Shown in pieces: positions 30,686 through 41,157 of a stretch of DNA of 64,000 nucleotides; the stretch's first letter is position 1; each line of letters opens with the position of its first letter. The stretch is from the NCBI GenBank assembly GCA_030849465.1, contig JARVLF010000015.1, forward strand, positions 620,001 to 684,000, in the 5' to 3' direction. Both the position numbers and the translations under genes were made by a program. The stretch comes from Moesziomyces globuligerus (Eukaryota; Basidiomycota; Ustilaginomycetes; Ustilaginales; Ustilaginaceae). Under the pieces are notes generated by a model that had not been told where the DNA came from, ran no database searches, and worked only from the letters and a program-made list of their open reading frames with translations.

Positions 30686-33600
30686 TCAACCAGACTGTTG
30701 AACGGGGGGCTGACGCTGGATGTCGGACCTTTGCTTGTTCTGTGACGCCTTGGACTTCTGAGCCTCTGCGTCGGTTCTGTTCTGGTCGGCCTCTAGCTGT
30801 TTCTTCTTCTTCTTGGCAGCGAGCGCATCGCCGAGGTGCAAATTATTCGCCAGCGCCTTTGCCTTTTCGGCGGGCCCGTACCCAAAGCCCAGATGCAGCT
30901 GAGCCTTGTCCATCCTCGAACCACCACCGACGGGACCATGCGAGAGAAATTGACCCGAATCCTTCTCGTCGCCAGACAAGCCCGAGTACATGAGGTACAT
31001 CATGGACCCCCACTCGAGGATCTTCTGGTTGAGCCAAGGCAGCGAAACGGGTTTGTTGAGGAAATCGTTGCATCCCGCAGCCAATGCCTCGACCCTATCC
31101 GACGACAGCACCGACGCAGTCAACGCAACGATAATCACCGAAGCCCGAAAAGGATTCACACTCCCACCCCTCCTAACCCCCACCCTAACCACCTCACCCC
31201 CACCTCCACCTCCCACCCCCTTTTCAGCGTTGGCCTTGGGAGGAGAGGCAGTGGAGGGTGGCTTGACGTCGGCAGCTGCGGGAGGCGTGTTGGGAAGGAT
31301 GCCGATATTGGCCTGACGTTCGAGTTTTCGAATCTCCTTTGTCGCCTCGATACCATCCATGACAGGCAGCTGGATGTCCATGAGGATGAGGTGGTAGCCC
31401 CCCGAACTCCACTTGTCCACCGCCTCGCGTCCGTTGTTGGCCACGTCGTACTTGATCTTCTTCTTGCCCATGAACATGGAGAGGATGCGTTGGTTGATCG
31501 GATTGTCCTCGACGATGAGCACCTTGATCGGCGGCAGCACCGCCTCGCGCTTGGGCGCCTTCCTCGGCCCACCCCCGCGACGCGCAGGAGCCGCAAAGCC
31601 CATGCCCATCATGAAGCCGGACTGCGCTACCGCACTCGGCTTACCGCGCGCATCGGACGCCGACACCGCACCCGGGGCGGACTTTCGTGCTGCGGTCTTG
31701 GACACTGCGCGCGGTCGAGCGGAGGGCCCAGAGGCTGTACCGCTGGCGTTGGCGTCACCCGTTGGCTGGGCTGAACTTGCGTTGGGCGTCGTGCGCGCCG
31801 CTACCGCCGCACCGCCGGTCTCGCTGGCCTTGTCGGCGGCAGCGGCAGCAAGCGTCGGCTCGGGAGTCGAGTCAGCTGGAGCCGCGTCGGTCTGCGTCGT
31901 GGACGCTTCTTCCGTGACCGCGGGCAACGGGCGCGACTCGACGGCGGCGCCACTGTCCGGCACCGACGAGGCGGCGGATCCGAGCGGCGTGGTGACGGGC
32001 GGCCGCGTGGCGTTGAGCACCGAGTGGATGCCGATCTGGGGCGCAAACATGCTGCCGCTGGGATACTTTGCATTGGTCTGCTTGAGCGCCGGAGCTCCGG
32101 TCGCCGAGGCCTCGATCGACTCGACCAACGTCCTCGGCTCTGTTGCCGGCTGCGTCGCCTCTGCCGCGCCGGCCCCCGTGCCCGAGCCACCCGCACGACC
32201 CGATCCTGCACTCGAGACGCTGCGGTTCGTCAGCCGCCTCTCCCTGCCCGACTCGACCGAGGCCGGACTAGCGCTCTGGCCCGGCTTGTCGCCATGCTCA
32301 GACGAGCTCGGATGGCTACGACGGAGCGAGGAGGCCGAGACGCCGCGCGAGAGCGCGGGCTTGGAGCCCGGCAGCGACGTGTTGGAATGCATGCCCTTGG
32401 GCTGGAAAAAGATGCCCGCCGGCCGACCGTCGGGGCTCTGGATCACCATACCGCTCGCCGCCGAGCCACCCATCTTGGCCGCGGTCTCGCTAAAGTACTC
32501 GAGCGCATCGGCGGGCATGGGGCTGTTGACGGGCAGCGCCCTTGTCGGCTGCACCGCCGCCGACGACGGCGACGATGAGCTCGCCACCGAACCAGGATGC
32601 ACGCTCTTCTGCGTCGAGCTCGCTTCGCCTGCCGCCGCCGCCGACGTGTTGGCAGGCACGGGCAGCTGTGCGGCCTTGGTCGTTGCTGCTGCGGGTGTCT
32701 GTGTCGCCGGGCCGCGCGCGGCGTCCTTGGTCGTTTCGAGCGTCTGTGCCGAGCGCACGCTCGGCGGCTGGCTGGGCAGACCCGCAGCGAGCGGGAGCGT
32801 CTCGCTCGTGAGCGGGATCGCCGGCGTAGGCGGTTGCTCTGCGGGCCTCGTCGCATCTACGGGCGACCAGGGCGTCGAGGGCGTCGTGTCGGCCTCGGCG
32901 TCGGTCGAGGTGGTCATGCGACGCGTCAGCGTCATGAATCCATTGCCGTCCGTGCTGGCTGTCGGATCGGGCGTCCACCAGCTCTTTGCGTACGTGGTGA
33001 GCGGCGAGAGCGGCGAGGTCGCGATGGGCAGAAAGGGGAGCCTGACGACGGGCTTGCGCTCCGCGAGATGCAGCGCCGTGAGGATGCGCTTGGCGCCCGC
33101 CGGCTTGGGCAGCACCATGATCTCGGGCGGCGACGAGACGCCGTGGAAGCTCGCGGAATCGATGATCGGTTGCACCGTATCGCGCACCAGCCGATACGAC
33201 TTCATCGAGGTGAAAAAGATGATGGTCTGCGACACCGACTCCTCGGCCGCCGCCGCGGTCACCTCGGCCGTTTCGGCTGCGTCGGACGACTCGGTGGAAT
33301 TGACCTTGTCGCCGGCCATGAGCACCGAGCCGAGCGAGGCGAACGATCCCGAATGCGAGACGGGCTGCGAGGCCATGAGCCGGTTGACTTGCGGGCTCGA
33401 CTTGGTGCGGTGATCGAGTGCGGGCCGCGCGGGACGAGCCTCGGTCGGGCGGGCGGACTTGGAGGCGATGGCCGACTTGAGCAGCGGCACGGCGGACCGG
33501 ATGCGCAGCAGCTCCTTCTGCAGCGTGACAATGTCGTCGTCGATAATGACAAAGCTGAACGGCACGACGCGTCGATCCGCCTCGTCGCGCTTGTCCGTGC

Positions 33601-35523
33601 TAGCTTGATCGCTTGCACCTTGGGCGCCATTCGCCAAAGTGGAGGGGACCGACGCACGGTCAAAGGTGATGGGCACGCCTGTGACGGGATCGAGCACCGC
33701 GGTGGCTGGCGCGGCTGCGTTCTTGTCGTGCGTCGATGCGGCGGGGATCTTGGGGGACAGGGGCTGGTTGGAGTGGGCGCGACGGTCCATATCGCTGGTG
33801 TAGCTGACGAGGGCCGGTCTGCCTGCAGTCATGGCCACGGCGGTGTGCGCCTGCTTGCCAAAGATCTGGCCGCTGCCCTGGAGCGAGTCCTCGTCGAGCG
33901 TGTCCGAGAAGACCGAGGCCGTGTCTCGCAGCCGAGCTTATCGAGGAACGCCGAGAGCTGCTGCGCAAAGAGGCTGTGCGACGACGACGAGTAGAGCGCC
34001 ACCTTTTTTCCGCGCAGCGTCGAGGCAAAGTCGACGAGTTGCTGCTCGTCGGGACCGACGACGTCCTGCGACGGCGCGTCGGAGCGTGGCTTTGCCGTGT
34101 CCTGATCTGGACCCGCGAGCTGGCCGATGGGTACGCTGATGGCATGATCGATGACGACCTGTTCGGCACGCGTGGATGTCTTGATGGTCGACTGTTCGGT
34201 GGTGAGACGTGCGCCAAAGGCGTCGAGGAGCAACGAGGCGGGCGTATCCTTGATGGCCGAGAGATGCTCTGTCGAGGGCTGGACGGCATCGGGGAGGATG
34301 AGGCGGAGGCCGAGCGAGAGGATCATGAGCTTCATCTCTGCCTGTACGTCTGGGCGTGCGACGTTCTCCTCCTTGTGGGTGAGCGTCGAGGTGATGACGA
34401 TGTGCGAGTGGAGGGGCGCGCTGTGGAGCAACCTCGAGATGCAGCTCATGAAGAGGAAGGTCATGGCGATGCGGTCTGCCCAGACGGTGCAGGCGCCGAG
34501 CTTGTAGTTGCGCTGGTTGTGCGCGGGCGGACCGTCGAGCTGCGGGTCGAGGTCGAGCACGAGGTCGATGCCCCTCGCAGCGGCGAGACCGCTGACGACG
34601 TCGGCGACCTTCTGGAGGAGCTGGAAATAGTCAAAGTAGGTAAAGTCGACGCTGTCCTCGGACTGGAGTTGACCGGTGGAGTTTCTTCGGCTTGCGGAGG
34701 AGCGCGCCTCGGGGGCCTCGATGCTGGCGGCCTGGTTTGCGAGCCATTCGAGCGCCTTGCACGCCTCGAAGAGCGCGCTGAAGCTGGTGACGGGCACCTG
34801 GAGCGTGCTGGCGCTGAGGCCCTCGTCGTCTGCGGCGGAGAAGGCGTTGTCGGGGATGAGGGAGCGGAGGAGATTGAGCGGCATGGTGGCTGCGTTGCGA
34901 AACATGTCGGGCAGGAACGAGTAGGGCTGGGCGACCGAGGCTGCGGCTGCGGCTGCGGCTGCGGCTGCGGCTGCGGCAGCGGCTGCGGGATCGAGCTTGT
35001 CCGAGTTGGCCGACTTGGTGGTGCTGTTGGAGGTGGAGCGGAGCATGGTCTGGGGCTGAGGGCTGAGCATGGGCAGCGACGAGTTGTGTTCGGGGAGGAA
35101 CGAGGTGTTTGTGGGTGAGAGCTCGTGTCTGCGTTCATCCTCGACGGCGTCGAGAGCGGCGGTGAGCTGGTGGCTGAGACGCGGGTGTTCGAGACGCGTG
35201 TTGAGGGCGGAGTGTGCGGAGTGTGCGGAGTGTGCGGCGGCGGCGGGCTGGGAGGTGGCGTTGGCGTTGTGATCTGCGTCGGTGATGCGCTGGGAGATGT
35301 CGCGGTTTGCGTCGTCGACGCTCTTCTGTGAATCCTGGGGCAGCGAAGGACGGCCGCGGTTGAGCGGTTGCGAGGGCCATGGGAAGGCGGCGTCGGTGTT
35401 GGGTTGTTGGTGCGCGTGTGCGCTGGCCGAGTCGGACGAGGTAAAGTTGAGATCGGACGAGTCGTTGTGCGCCGAGGAGCTGGCCTGGGAGTGCGGCGCT
35501 TGACGGGATGGTTGTGTCGACAT
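30686..35523 (-). CDS. SSK1: SSK1-type response regulator, frame broken
   Basis: Response regulator of the HOG osmostress pathway; unphosphorylated Ssk1 activates the Ssk2-type MAPKKK. The receiver domain is complete: LIVEDNPINQRIL, phospho-acceptor Asp in LMDIQLPVMDG, and Lys in NKPVSLPWLNQ, near 30990-31540. The N-terminal half (35523 to about 33920) is in another frame. It contains Ala-rich disorder and a region resembling a degenerate histidine kinase (near 33980-34800). The two frames overlap at 33829-33938, where one missing base (or a -1 shift) would join them. No GTRAGT-type donor is visible there, so an intron is unlikely. With one base restored the protein would be about 1610 residues. 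Whether this is a sequencing error or a real lesion cannot be decided here. Start chosen at MSTQPSRQAPHS. Confidence 0.8.
34942..34988. repeat. GCTGCG repeat coding poly-Ala
   Basis: Hexamer GGCTGC repeated about seven times on the plus strand, encoding an uninterrupted alanine tract in the N-terminal half of the SSK1-like protein on the minus strand. Confidence 0.9.
35210..35245. repeat. 9-base repeat coding His-Ser-Ala
   Basis: Four copies of GAGTGTGCG on the plus strand, encoding a repeated H-S-A tripeptide in the disordered N-terminus of the SSK1-like protein. Confidence 0.85.
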
Positions 35524-35991
35524 GGTTGAGCAGGATAGAGAGGAGGAGGTGGAGCGGTGGTGAGCGTGCTTAGAAGGGATGGGCGAGAGCGGCGTGGGTG
35601 GAGCGCATCTTGGAGACAGCGTCGCGGTGGCTCGTGGTGGTGGTGGTGATGGTGACGAATGGTGTCGTGTCAGCTCAGCCTCAAACCGGCCCGGCGAGTG
35701 GAGCGGATAAGTGAGGAGGGAAAGCACAGCGCGTGTCGAGTCGAGTCGCTCATGACTGGCCGAGTGCCCGACATTGCAAGGCGCTGCAGCCCCACTCCCG
35801 ATCCGATCGGGTTGCTCGCCCGATGCGCAGCCTTTGGCCTGTTCCTGTTCACATTGGCAATCGAGCCTTTTCCGCACATTCTCAGGTAGAAGGCCATATG
35901 TTGAGACGAGAGAGCTGTACAAGTACAAGAAGATCGAGGCTGTGCGCTGTGCGCTGTTGGCTGTGTGCCGAGTGCTGAGTGCTGAGTGCGA
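35524..35991. other. Spacer between SSK1 and MRP17
   Basis: A 468-base stretch holding the promoter and leader of the SSK1-like gene and the 3' end of MRP17. Short direct repeats (GCTGTGC, GTGCTGA) occur at 35940-35990, next to the MRP17 stop codon. No further gene is seen. Confidence 0.6.
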
Positions 35992-36619
35992 CTATTGCCA
36001 GCCGTAGCGCATGGTCTTGCCGCCAAAGAGGGCGCGTGCTTCGGGTGCGTCTGAGCTCGAGTCGAGGCCGCCCGAGGTAGCCTTGGGCGTGATCTGGTCG
36101 AGCCTGTCGCCGAGCTTGAGCGCGGTCCACTTGATCACGCGCGGGTCGGCGCGCAGACGGTCGTTGAGCGACTTGAGCACGGGCGCATTCGTGTCAAAGT
36201 GCATCAGCCAGTAGCTGCGCGGAAAAAACCCATACCAAGCCACAGCGAGTAGGAGCGAGGGTCAGCACTTTGTCTTTGCTCGCATCGACAGTGAAGCGAC
36301 AGGGCGTGGTACTTACTCTCCTGTGCTGTGGTACTGCTGATGACGACGTGCACGCTGCGGCAGACGTCGCTGTCCCCAGTACTGCACGCCTCGGACCGCA
36401 CCGCCGTTTTCCAGGATGAGCTTCGACGTCGACTTGACCAGATCGCGCAGCGGCGCAGACTCGACCGACGAGGCCGCAATGCACACTAGCTCGTAGAGAC
36501 TGCACAATGCATCCAAAGAAGCGCCAGGCAGCAAGAAAAGGTGAGTATCGCTGCCAACTGCATGCGGCGCTGCCAGCCTTGCAAGCCATGCTGCGGCTTT
36601 GGATCGAAACTTACGGCAT
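35992..36619 (-). CDS. MRP17: Mitochondrial ribosomal protein bS6m (Mrp17)
   Basis: Small-subunit mitoribosomal protein of the bS6 family, 136 residues. It has three exons: 36615-36619 (5 nt, ATGCC), 36317-36499 and 35992-36214, with introns of 115 and 102 nt (GTAAGT donors, CAG acceptors). Splicing gives MPLYELVCIAASSVESAPLR, then VRGVQYWGQRRLPQRARRHQ and YWLMHFDTNAP, which follow bS6 order and match its RNA-binding and strand motifs. The C-terminal extension of about 40 residues (ending MRYGWQ) resembles other fungal Mrp17 proteins in length. No separate presequence is visible, as in the family. The gene is divergent from UTP4. Without the 5-nt exon no ATG lies in frame at the right place. 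Confidence 0.93.
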
Positions 36620-37037
36620 GACGGAGGATGTCTTGCTGATCAAGCGTGTGTGCGTCCGATCCGATCGAATGATAGCACGGCGATGGTGATGCAACGATGA
36701 ATGGTATGATGTAGCTCGATGAGATCGAGTCGACTGCGAAGCAAGCTCCTTCTGGCGCTGGAGCTGTCACGTGCGCCGCTCCAGGCTTGCCAAGCGTCAA
36801 ATCGCCGCCCAACTGCCGATTTTTCAAAAATTTCGGAAGATTGCGATGCAGAGCCGTGAAGCTCCACAAACCAAAACCAAAAAAAGTAAAAAAGTTCACA
36901 GTTGGCGGCTGCTTGTGCTCAGTCGAGGCTCTCGCACCTTTCTTCGCCTTCACCACCACGACGCACTGCGAGCAGCAAGAGAGTCTTTCCAAGGGCCTTG
37001 CTTTGACCTCGTCGCCACATTCCCCTCCATCACCGTC
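36620..37037. promoter_or_regulatory. Divergent promoter, MRP17/UTP4
   Basis: A 418-base spacer shared by a mitoribosomal and a ribosome-biogenesis gene. AAAAATTT at 36826-36833 is like the core of the yeast RRPE element, and CTCGATGAGAT at 36717-36727 is one base from the PAC core. Both elements are known in yeast ribosome-biogenesis promoters. Their function here is inferred from sequence only. Confidence 0.45.
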
Positions 37038-37909
37038 ATGGCTGCGACGCACCACCCCACCGCCGAGCCAGACGCTCCCGAGGCCGAGGCCGCTCACGCC
37101 TCGTCGCTCGCCATCCACCGCGTCCGCTTCGTCAACTGGGCGCCCTCCACCGTCACCGCGCTCGCCGTCTCGCCCTCGTTTGCCGGCGCCGCACGCGGCC
37201 TCCTCGCCATCGGCCGCCAGAACGGCAACATCGAACTCTGCACATGGATCGGCCCGCGCGCCGCCCAAAAGTCCGACTTGGACGACCGCGCCTTCCAGTC
37301 CGACGCCGCAGGCTGGGCCGTACACACCGTCCTCCCCGGTCAGCTCCACTCCAAGATCCAGCACCTCTGCTTCGCAAACCCGCCCACCGCACACGCCGCA
37401 CACCCCCACAAGCTCCGCCTCTTTAGCATCTCGGGCGGCTCCATCCTCACCGAACACTTCATCCCGCTCCACCTCGCCAAGCTCGCCGCCCGCCGTGGCC
37501 CTGGCGCCGACGAAGACGGCGACACCGCCAAGCCGCCGCGTCCGGGCTCCGTCTCGGCGCTCTTCGGAAAGCGTGCTGCCGACGACCTCGACCCGCACTA
37601 CCCCGGCGAGACGCGCACGCTCCCCTCGCTCGCAGGCGCCGTGTGGAGCATGGCACCCAGCGCCACCGGCCGCTTCCTCGCCCTCGGCTGCGAGGACGGC
37701 TCGGTCAAGATCATCGACCTCCAAAACGACCGCTTCGAGCACCTCGCCGCCACCTCGGGTCAAGACCGCCGCATCGCCCCGCGCTTCGGCAAGGCAAAGG
37801 GCAAGGTCATCAGCCTCTGCTGGGGGCCTCCCGTTCGTGCGCCAAAGCGCAACTCGACTCGCAACCAGACGCGCCCCACCCAGCACAACAGCGACGACGA
37901 GAGCGACAG

Positions 37910-37940
<31 letters not shown>

Positions 37941-40085
37941 AGCGATGACGACGACGACGACGACCAAGACGACGCGCAGTGGCACGAGTCTTTCGTCGTC
38001 GGTGGACTGGCGCAGTCGACGGCGGTGGTCTGGGATGCGGCGACGGGCAGCATCGCCACCAAGCTCGCGCTGCACAAGAACCGGAGCGAGTCGACCATCG
38101 TCTGGTCCGTCGCCACGCTGCCGGACGGCGGCATCGTCGCGGGCGACTCGACGGGTCGCGTGACGTTCTTCGACGCGCGCACGCGCCTCGCGCTGGGCGA
38201 GGGCACCTTCCGCGCGCATGCGGCGTCGTCCGACGTGCTCGCGCTCTGCGTCGGGCCGGACGGAAGGACCGTCTACAGCGCCGGCGTCGACCAGAAGGTG
38301 GCCGAGTACACGCGCATCGATGCGCCGCACGGCCGGGCGCGCTGGATCCACGTCGCCTCGCGTCGGCTGCACGCGCACGACATCCGCGCGCTCGCCATCG
38401 ACCCGCCCTACTCGCCTCTGGATGCTGCGCAGGCCCTCGCCGCGCGCGCGTCCGCCGAGCTCGCACCCGCCCGCCTCCCCGTGCTGCTCAGCGGCGGCGT
38501 CGACTTTAACCTCGTCCTCACGCCCGCGGCGCCGCCTTCGGCCGTGGTCAAGGCGCAGCGCGCAGCGACGCTCGCGCAGATGCCCAAGTCGAGCCGCAAG
38601 CCGAGCCGCGAGACGCTGACGCGCGCAGAGCAGGAGGCGGCGGCGATCAATCCGATCTCGTCGAATCCGCTGACGACGTTTGCGGATACGACGCAGCGGC
38701 GCGTGCCGTTTGTGCCCACGGCGGCTCGTGCCGGGTTGCTGGGTGGCGGGTGCGTTGCTGCGCTCTGTGCCAGCAAGCGCTGGATCGTGCTGCGGCGCGA
38801 GCAGAGTATTGGCATCTGGGACCTGGGGAGTGCTGACGAGTTGGAGCGCGTAGCGCGCGCTGCGGATGCAGGCGAGGCGACTCCGCCGCCCGCGTGGGCC
38901 AAGCTGCTCGAGATGGAGCTGCGCGTCGAGTCGAACCTGATCAGCGTGGCGATCAGCGCCGACGGACGCTTTCTGGCCGCTTCGGATGTGTACGAGACCA
39001 AGCTCTTTGAGCTCAAGCAGCGGCCGCGCGCGGCGGGGCCGGTGGAGCTCGAGCCACGCAAGGTCAAGAGCTTTGCGAGGGCGTTTGGTGGTGGCGAGGC
39101 GGTGGCGCCGGCGGCGAGTGCGTTGAGGTTTTCGCCCGATTCGACGCGGCTCGTCGTGGCTTCGCTCACGGGCGCGTACGTGCACGTGCTCGAGCTACCC
39201 TCGACGACCAACGACGCTGCCTGCCGTCTGCTACGCAGCTTCGGACATCATCGTCGTGCTGCAACCGCGGTGGATCAGAGGCAGCTTGCAGGCCGCGTTG
39301 GAAACGGTGCCAACGGTGCCAACGGTGCCAACGGTGTCGACGGATATGGAGACAAGAGGGAGGGGGGGGAGAGGACGGTGTCGGGGGTGATTCAGCATGC
39401 CGAGATCTCGTGGGACGGTGCTTGGCTTTCGACCATCTCGTCGGATCTGCAGCATCATGTGTATTCGCTCGACTCGTTGACGTATGGACGGAGGTTGCCG
39501 TCGCCGTCGAGCGTGCCGTCGGGGGTGGTGTTTTATCCGAGCACGTCGGCGAGGACGAGCAGCTTGGTGACGCTCGTGTTTGCGGACAACAAGCTCGAGT
39601 TCTGGGATGTCGAGTCGGGTCTCGAGATGAGCTCGCTCGGTCAGGATGGTAGGAAGCGTGGTGCTGCCGAGGGTGGTAGGGCGAAGAGTGTCGGTAGGCT
39701 CTTGGCACAACTCAAGCAAGCTCTCCAGCTAAGGTTGGCCGGAGTTAGGGACTTTGCGGTAGGAGCGGTTTGGTGTGCAGATCCAGCCGCAGAATTGGTC
39801 GATTCCACTCTGGTCATCTATGGCGCGACTTGGATCGCTACCGCCCGTACCACCCGTACCGATCCTACGGTCAGTAGCGAGGATGTCGAGATGACAGATG
39901 TCGAGTCGAGGTCAGACGTCGAATGGTCGGTACGAACGACGGCAAAGTATCAACCTCTGCTGCTCGTCGCTCAACTCGCCACGCCCTCTCCTTCTCCTCA
40001 CCTCGTCGTCCTCGAACGTCCCTACTTTGAACTCGCCAAACACCTGCCCCCTGCCTTCCACCGTGGTGCCCGCTACGGCGCCTAA
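37038..40085 (+). CDS. UTP4: U3 snoRNP protein Utp4 (cirhin)
   Basis: WD40-repeat subunit of the t-UTP/UtpA complex of the small-subunit processome, which acts in early 18S pre-rRNA processing in the nucleolus. The intronless gene gives 1015 residues from MAATHHPTAEPD. The opening HRVRFVNWAPSTVTALAVS is the characteristic Utp4 start, and WD-type blades recur (GRFLALGCEDGSVKIIDL, GGIVAGDSTGRVTFFDAR, RTVYSAGVDQKVAEY, SNLISVAISADGRFLAAS). The protein is longer than yeast Utp4 (776) because of inserts: an Asp/Ser tract at about 285-315, a segment near 515-550 and an N-G-A repeat near 755-770. The frame is open 89 codons upstream, but the first good ATG with family similarity is used. Its stop is 13 bases from the end of the convergent bZIP frame. 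Confidence 0.93.
37893..37974 (+). repeat. Asp/Ser-coding repeat in UTP4
   Basis: GACGACAGC and GACGAC repeats encode an acidic Ser-Asp tract inside a loop of the UTP4 propeller. Acidic tracts are common in nucleolar proteins. Confidence 0.9.
39303..39341 (+). repeat. 9-base repeat coding Asn-Gly-Ala
   Basis: Four near-perfect copies of AACGGTGCC inside UTP4, encoding a repeated N-G-A loop. Confidence 0.9.
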
Positions 40086-40098
40086 AACCCCCCGATCC

Positions 40099-41157
40099 TC
40101 ATGCACATTCTGTGATGTCTGTGATGTTGGCAAAAATCGAGTTCCATTGATATCTGTTTGTGTGAAGAGCGCACTTACTGGGTCGGCCAAACTGGCATCT
40201 GCAATCGTCAAACCAAGGGGGCAAGAGGCGTGGCGTTAAACTAGGATTGCCGGTTCCAAATCGCAGCGAGCACAGCGGGACGAGGAGGCATAAACGGATA
40301 CTCGCCGAGGTACACATCGCTCCCTGCCACGATGCGGGCGCGGGCATCGTGCTCAGCCACGCGGCTAGCTCCGTCTCGAACGGCCACGCAGGCGACACCG
40401 GCGAGCCTTGCGATACTTGCGGTACTTGCGGTACTTGCGGTACTTGCGGTGCTTGCGGTGGCTGCGAAGCTTGGGGTGGTTGCGGGCGTTGCGAAGCGAG
40501 CAGTCCGAGAGGAGGCAGTGAAGCTTCGAGTGGTTGCGGCGGTGGCAAAGCGTGTGTTTGTGGAGCAGGATATTGCCAGGCGAGGGATGTGGTTGGAGAC
40601 GAGAAGCGAGGTGTGCATTTCCCGTCTTCTAGGAGAGGACTGGGTTGAGCTGTGCGCTCGTCTGTAGATGTGGGGTCTAGCTTTGGTTCGGCGGCCAAGC
40701 TTCTTGCAAAGGCCTGTACGCCGTTGAGTCTTCTTTTCTTGGTTGTGATGGACGAGGTGTCGCTCCACGCGCCGGCCTCGTCGGACCTTTTCCCCTCAGC
40801 GTGTGTGTCAGCCGGGGGCGAAGCGGAAGCGGTGCTGTTGTCCTTGCCGATCTTTGCGAGACGGGTCGCCTTGGCGGCAGCGAGCGCCGCATCCGCCAGC
40901 ATCGCACGCAACCGTCTATTCTCCCGCCTCAACCACTCCACCTCCCCCACCTCCTCCTCAGCCTCCTCATCTTGCTGGGGGTTGAGGGATGGGGAAGGCG
41001 AGGAGCGCGAGCGCAGTTGACGGAGGCAGGTTTCGAGCGACGAGACGGTGGCTTCGAGCGTTTGGATGTACGCCTTGCGGCGAGCGCGCAGGTCGGCCTG
41101 CGCCTGCGCATTGCGCGTCCGCACCCGACCCCCCGACCCTCCCGGCGATACCGACAT
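40099..41157 (-). CDS. bZIP transcription factor, 3' end uncertain
   Basis: Basic-leucine-zipper protein, likely a nuclear DNA-binding regulator. From MSVSPGGSGGRV the basic region RNAQAQADLRARRKAYIQTLE fits N-x7-R near residues 15-25, followed by a short heptad helix and a second helix after a Gln/Glu loop (EVEWLRRENRRLRAML). The middle is Ser/Pro-rich with a P-Q-V repeat. The frame stays open for 352 residues, but after about 40330 its codon use worsens, while the next frame gives a better ending (DVYLGEYPFMPPRPAVLAAI, stop at 40241). A one-base indel or an unseen intron may therefore lie near 40325-40345. The target genes are unknown. A TGACTCA site lies 211 bases upstream of the ATG. Confidence 0.8.
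   Translation of the reverse strand: MSVSPGGSGGRVRTRNAQAQADLRARRKAYIQTLEATVSSLETCLRQLRSRSSPSPSLNPQQDEEAEEEVGEVEWLRRENRRLRAMLADAALAAAKATRLAKIGKDNSTASASPPADTHAEGKRSDEAGAWSDTSSITTKKRRLNGVQAFARSLAAEPKLDPTSTDERTAQPSPLLEDGKCTPRFSSPTTSLAWQYPAPQTHALPPPQPLEASLPPLGLLASQRPQPPQASQPPQAPQVPQVPQVPQVSQGSPVSPAWPFETELAAWLSTMPAPASWQGAMCTSASIRLCLLVPLCSLRFGTGNPSLTPRLLPPWFDDCRCQFGRPSKCALHTNRYQWNSIFANITDITECA
40410..40462. repeat. 9-base repeat coding Pro-Gln-Val
   Basis: Tandem copies of CTTGCGGTA (with CTTGCGGTG and variants) encode a P-Q-V/A tract in the bZIP protein on the minus strand. Confidence 0.9.

Noticed and set aside
34003..34009. A AAA AAG slippery heptamer in SSK1, in the correct phase for -1 frameshifting
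   Set aside because: A -1 shift here would reach the stop at 33938-33940 before the receiver frame opens, so it cannot explain the joined product.
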